A DNA stretch of 34,997 nucleotides from Dehalococcoidia bacterium (GTDB lineage Bacteria; Chloroflexota; Dehalococcoidia; E44-bin15), in NCBI GenBank assembly GCA_014859165.1, contig JACUUT010000003.1, positions 1 through 34,997 of the forward strand, read 5' to 3'. Position 1 is the first letter of the stretch, and the number at the start of each line of letters is the position of its first letter. The position numbers were made by a program, and so were the translations under genes. The notes under the pieces are model-generated. The model ran no database searches, had not been told where the DNA came from, and was given only the letters and a program-made list of their open reading frames with translations. This document shows positions 33,959 through 34,997 of this stretch, piece by piece.

Positions 33959-33992
33959 AAACAATTCAAAGCTAATTAGATAGGAATTGTTT
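33959..33992. promoter_or_regulatory. Stem-loop between hdrA fusion and mvhD
   Basis: AAACAATTC (33959-33967) and GAATTGTTT (33984-33992) are exact inverted repeats with a 16-base loop, followed by one more T. It fills the only gap of note within the Hdr genes. It could be a partial terminator or an RNA-processing or stability element. Confidence 0.4.
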
Positions 33993-34016
33993 TCTGGTTA
34001 TGTAAAGGAGGTTGCT

Positions 34017-34445
34017 TTGCAGGAAGAGGGGTTTGAACCTAATATCGTGGGTTTGCTATGTCACTGGTGCACCTATACTGCTGCCGATCTGGCAGGCACC
34101 ACTAGAACGCAATATCCCACCAACATCCGCCCTATCCAAACCATGTGCAGTGGTATGGTGGACTCTGTCTATGTGCTCTGGGCTCTTCTCGGCGGAGCCG
34201 ACGGAGTAATGATCGGGGCATGTCATCCTGCCGATTGCCACTATGTATCGGGCAACTATAAGTGTAGAAGAAGGACAGCCATCCTCAAAAGCATTCTCAA
34301 CACCCTGGGGCTGGAGGATGATCGGGTTTGGCTTTGCTGGATTAGCGCCGCCGAAGGGAAGCTGTTTGCCAATACGGTGGCTAAGTTTACCGAGGCGATA
34401 AGGAAACAAGGGCCTAACCCGATTAAAAAATATTGGTCCGCTTAG
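34017..34445 (+). CDS. mvhD: MvhD-like [2Fe-2S] electron-transfer subunit
   Basis: This 142-residue MvhD family protein links HdrA to hydrogenase, formate dehydrogenase or other donors through a [2Fe-2S] cluster. It has LLCHWCTYTAADLAG (C15, C18), TMCSGMVD (C44) and GACHPADCHYVSGNYKC (C69, C74), all standard, with Cys rather than selenocysteine. I place the start at TTG 34017, five bases after AAAGGAGG (34004-34011); upstream in-frame TTG 33987 lies inside the inverted repeat and lacks a site. No hydrogenase genes are in the window, so its donor is probably the next gene product or lies off the edge. Confidence 0.92.
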   Translation: MQEEGFEPNIVGLLCHWCTYTAADLAGTTRTQYPTNIRPIQTMCSGMVDSVYVLWALLGGADGVMIGACHPADCHYVSGNYKCRRRTAILKSILNTLGLEDDRVWLCWISAAEGKLFANTVAKFTEAIRKQGPNPIKKYWSA

Positions 34446-34454
34446 GAAAGAATT

Positions 34455-34997
34455 ATGGCGACAAGTGCGATTTTAGAGGTCAAGGGCGGGGGTCTGCTGA
34501 ATACCCTCAATACGCTCTGGCGTCAATTGTTTGAAAAAGGAATCGTAGATGCCCTGCTCATCCCTCAGGAGCTTCCCTCAAGAGAGAATGTGGTGCAAAC
34601 TTTAGTAAGCCGCGCCGAGAGCCTTGGATCCCCTAGCCCTCTGGCTCCTGTTTTGCCGGTGAACTCGGCGAGGATCGTCTCCCAGATGACCAAGGTCACA
34701 CCCAGCCCGAAGAAGGTCGGGGTAGTGCTTAGGTCCTGCGAACTGAGGGCTCTCATCGAGCTGGTGAAACTGAAACAGGCATCACTGGAGAACCTGGTTT
34801 TGATTGGGATAGATTGCTTCGGCACCTACTCCATAAAGGACTATGGAAAGCTTGCCAAGGATGGCTCTTCCCCCACCGAGGCTTTTCTAAAGGTGGTCAA
34901 GAATGGAAAGGAAGACCTATCCCTTAGGCAGGCTTGCCAAATGTGTGAATACCCTGCCCCCATGAATGCTGACATAACCATTGGTTTAATAGGGAGT
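34455..34997 (+). CDS. FrhB/FdhB-like flavoprotein, N-terminal part (runs off right edge)
   Basis: These are the first 181 residues of a protein resembling the coenzyme F420 hydrogenase/dehydrogenase beta subunit family (FrhB/FdhB), which binds FAD and iron-sulfur clusters and exchanges electrons with F420, NAD(P)H or ferredoxin. Key stretches are VGVVLRSCELRALIELVKL and LVLIGIDCFGTYSIKDY, then LRQACQMCEYP. AGGAAA lies six bases before the ATG, and the frame is open to the window end. It follows mvhD by nine bases, so it is likely the electron-entry or exit subunit of the Hdr complex. Confidence 0.82.
   Translation, partial: MATSAILEVKGGGLLNTLNTLWRQLFEKGIVDALLIPQELPSRENVVQTLVSRAESLGSPSPLAPVLPVNSARIVSQMTKVTPSPKKVGVVLRSCELRALIELVKLKQASLENLVLIGIDCFGTYSIKDYGKLAKDGSSPTEAFLKVVKNGKEDLSLRQACQMCEYPAPMNADITIGLIGS

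Noticed and set aside
33987-34016. TTG at 33987 as mvhD start
   Set aside because: It lies in an inverted repeat without a ribosome binding site; TTG at 34017 has AAAGGAGG at ideal spacing and gives a family-like N-terminus.

Overview
This window looks like chromosomal DNA of a strictly anaerobic bacterium, most likely a Chloroflexota lineage near Dehalococcoidia. The evidence is a gene set of soluble heterodisulfide-reductase (Hdr) proteins, an oxygen-sensitive class I fumarase, an iron-sulfur two-subunit aconitase-like enzyme and a K+-dependent-type membrane pyrophosphatase, together with bacterial housekeeping genes that have clear Shine-Dalgarno sites. Promoters are sigma70-like and TAGAAT recurs as the -10 box. 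The taxonomic call is inference. No rRNA, tRNA, CRISPR array or intact transposon was seen.

Left part (1-5190): the start of a DUF89 gene runs off the left edge. A YraN-like nuclease-fold gene follows, then a plus-strand cluster: two tandem FmdB-type zinc ribbons, a ThiD2-ThiE thiamine phosphate synthase, a translin-family protein and the pyrophosphatase HppA. Several of these genes are joined by TAGATG stop-start junctions.

Accessory middle (5191-14546): intergenic repeats, a metallo-beta-lactamase-fold hydrolase, a large DNA methyltransferase with a nuclease-like tail, glycyl-tRNA synthetase, a small membrane protein bracketed by a duplicated glyS 3' end, a candidate abortive-infection gene (AbiJ-like N-terminus plus a deoxyribosyltransferase/TIR-like effector domain), SbcD without SbcC, and two tandem nitronate monooxygenase paralogs, one of which has lost the catalytic histidine.

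Cofactor section (14621-17031): a Trm112-like zinc protein and a small membrane protein read rightward. Converging on them is a leftward folP-folK-zinc ribbon-queD operon. The QueD-like protein carries CExxHGH, a motif combination that suggests it may replace dihydroneopterin aldolase (FolB) in folate synthesis.

Right half (17396-34997): a palindrome and a good promoter precede a colinear run of at least 15 genes that continues beyond the right edge. It encodes a 12S-type carboxyltransferase, a 5S/PycB-type carboxyltransferase, LeuC- and LeuD-type aconitase subunits, NAD-type isocitrate dehydrogenase, malate dehydrogenase, both class I fumarase subunits, HdrC, HdrB, three HdrA proteins (the last a 1004-residue double-module fusion), MvhD and the start of an FrhB/FdhB-like flavoprotein. 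I read this as a C4/C6 dicarboxylate and tricarboxylate module physically linked to a large putative electron-bifurcating complex with four HdrA modules. It is the most interesting system in the window.
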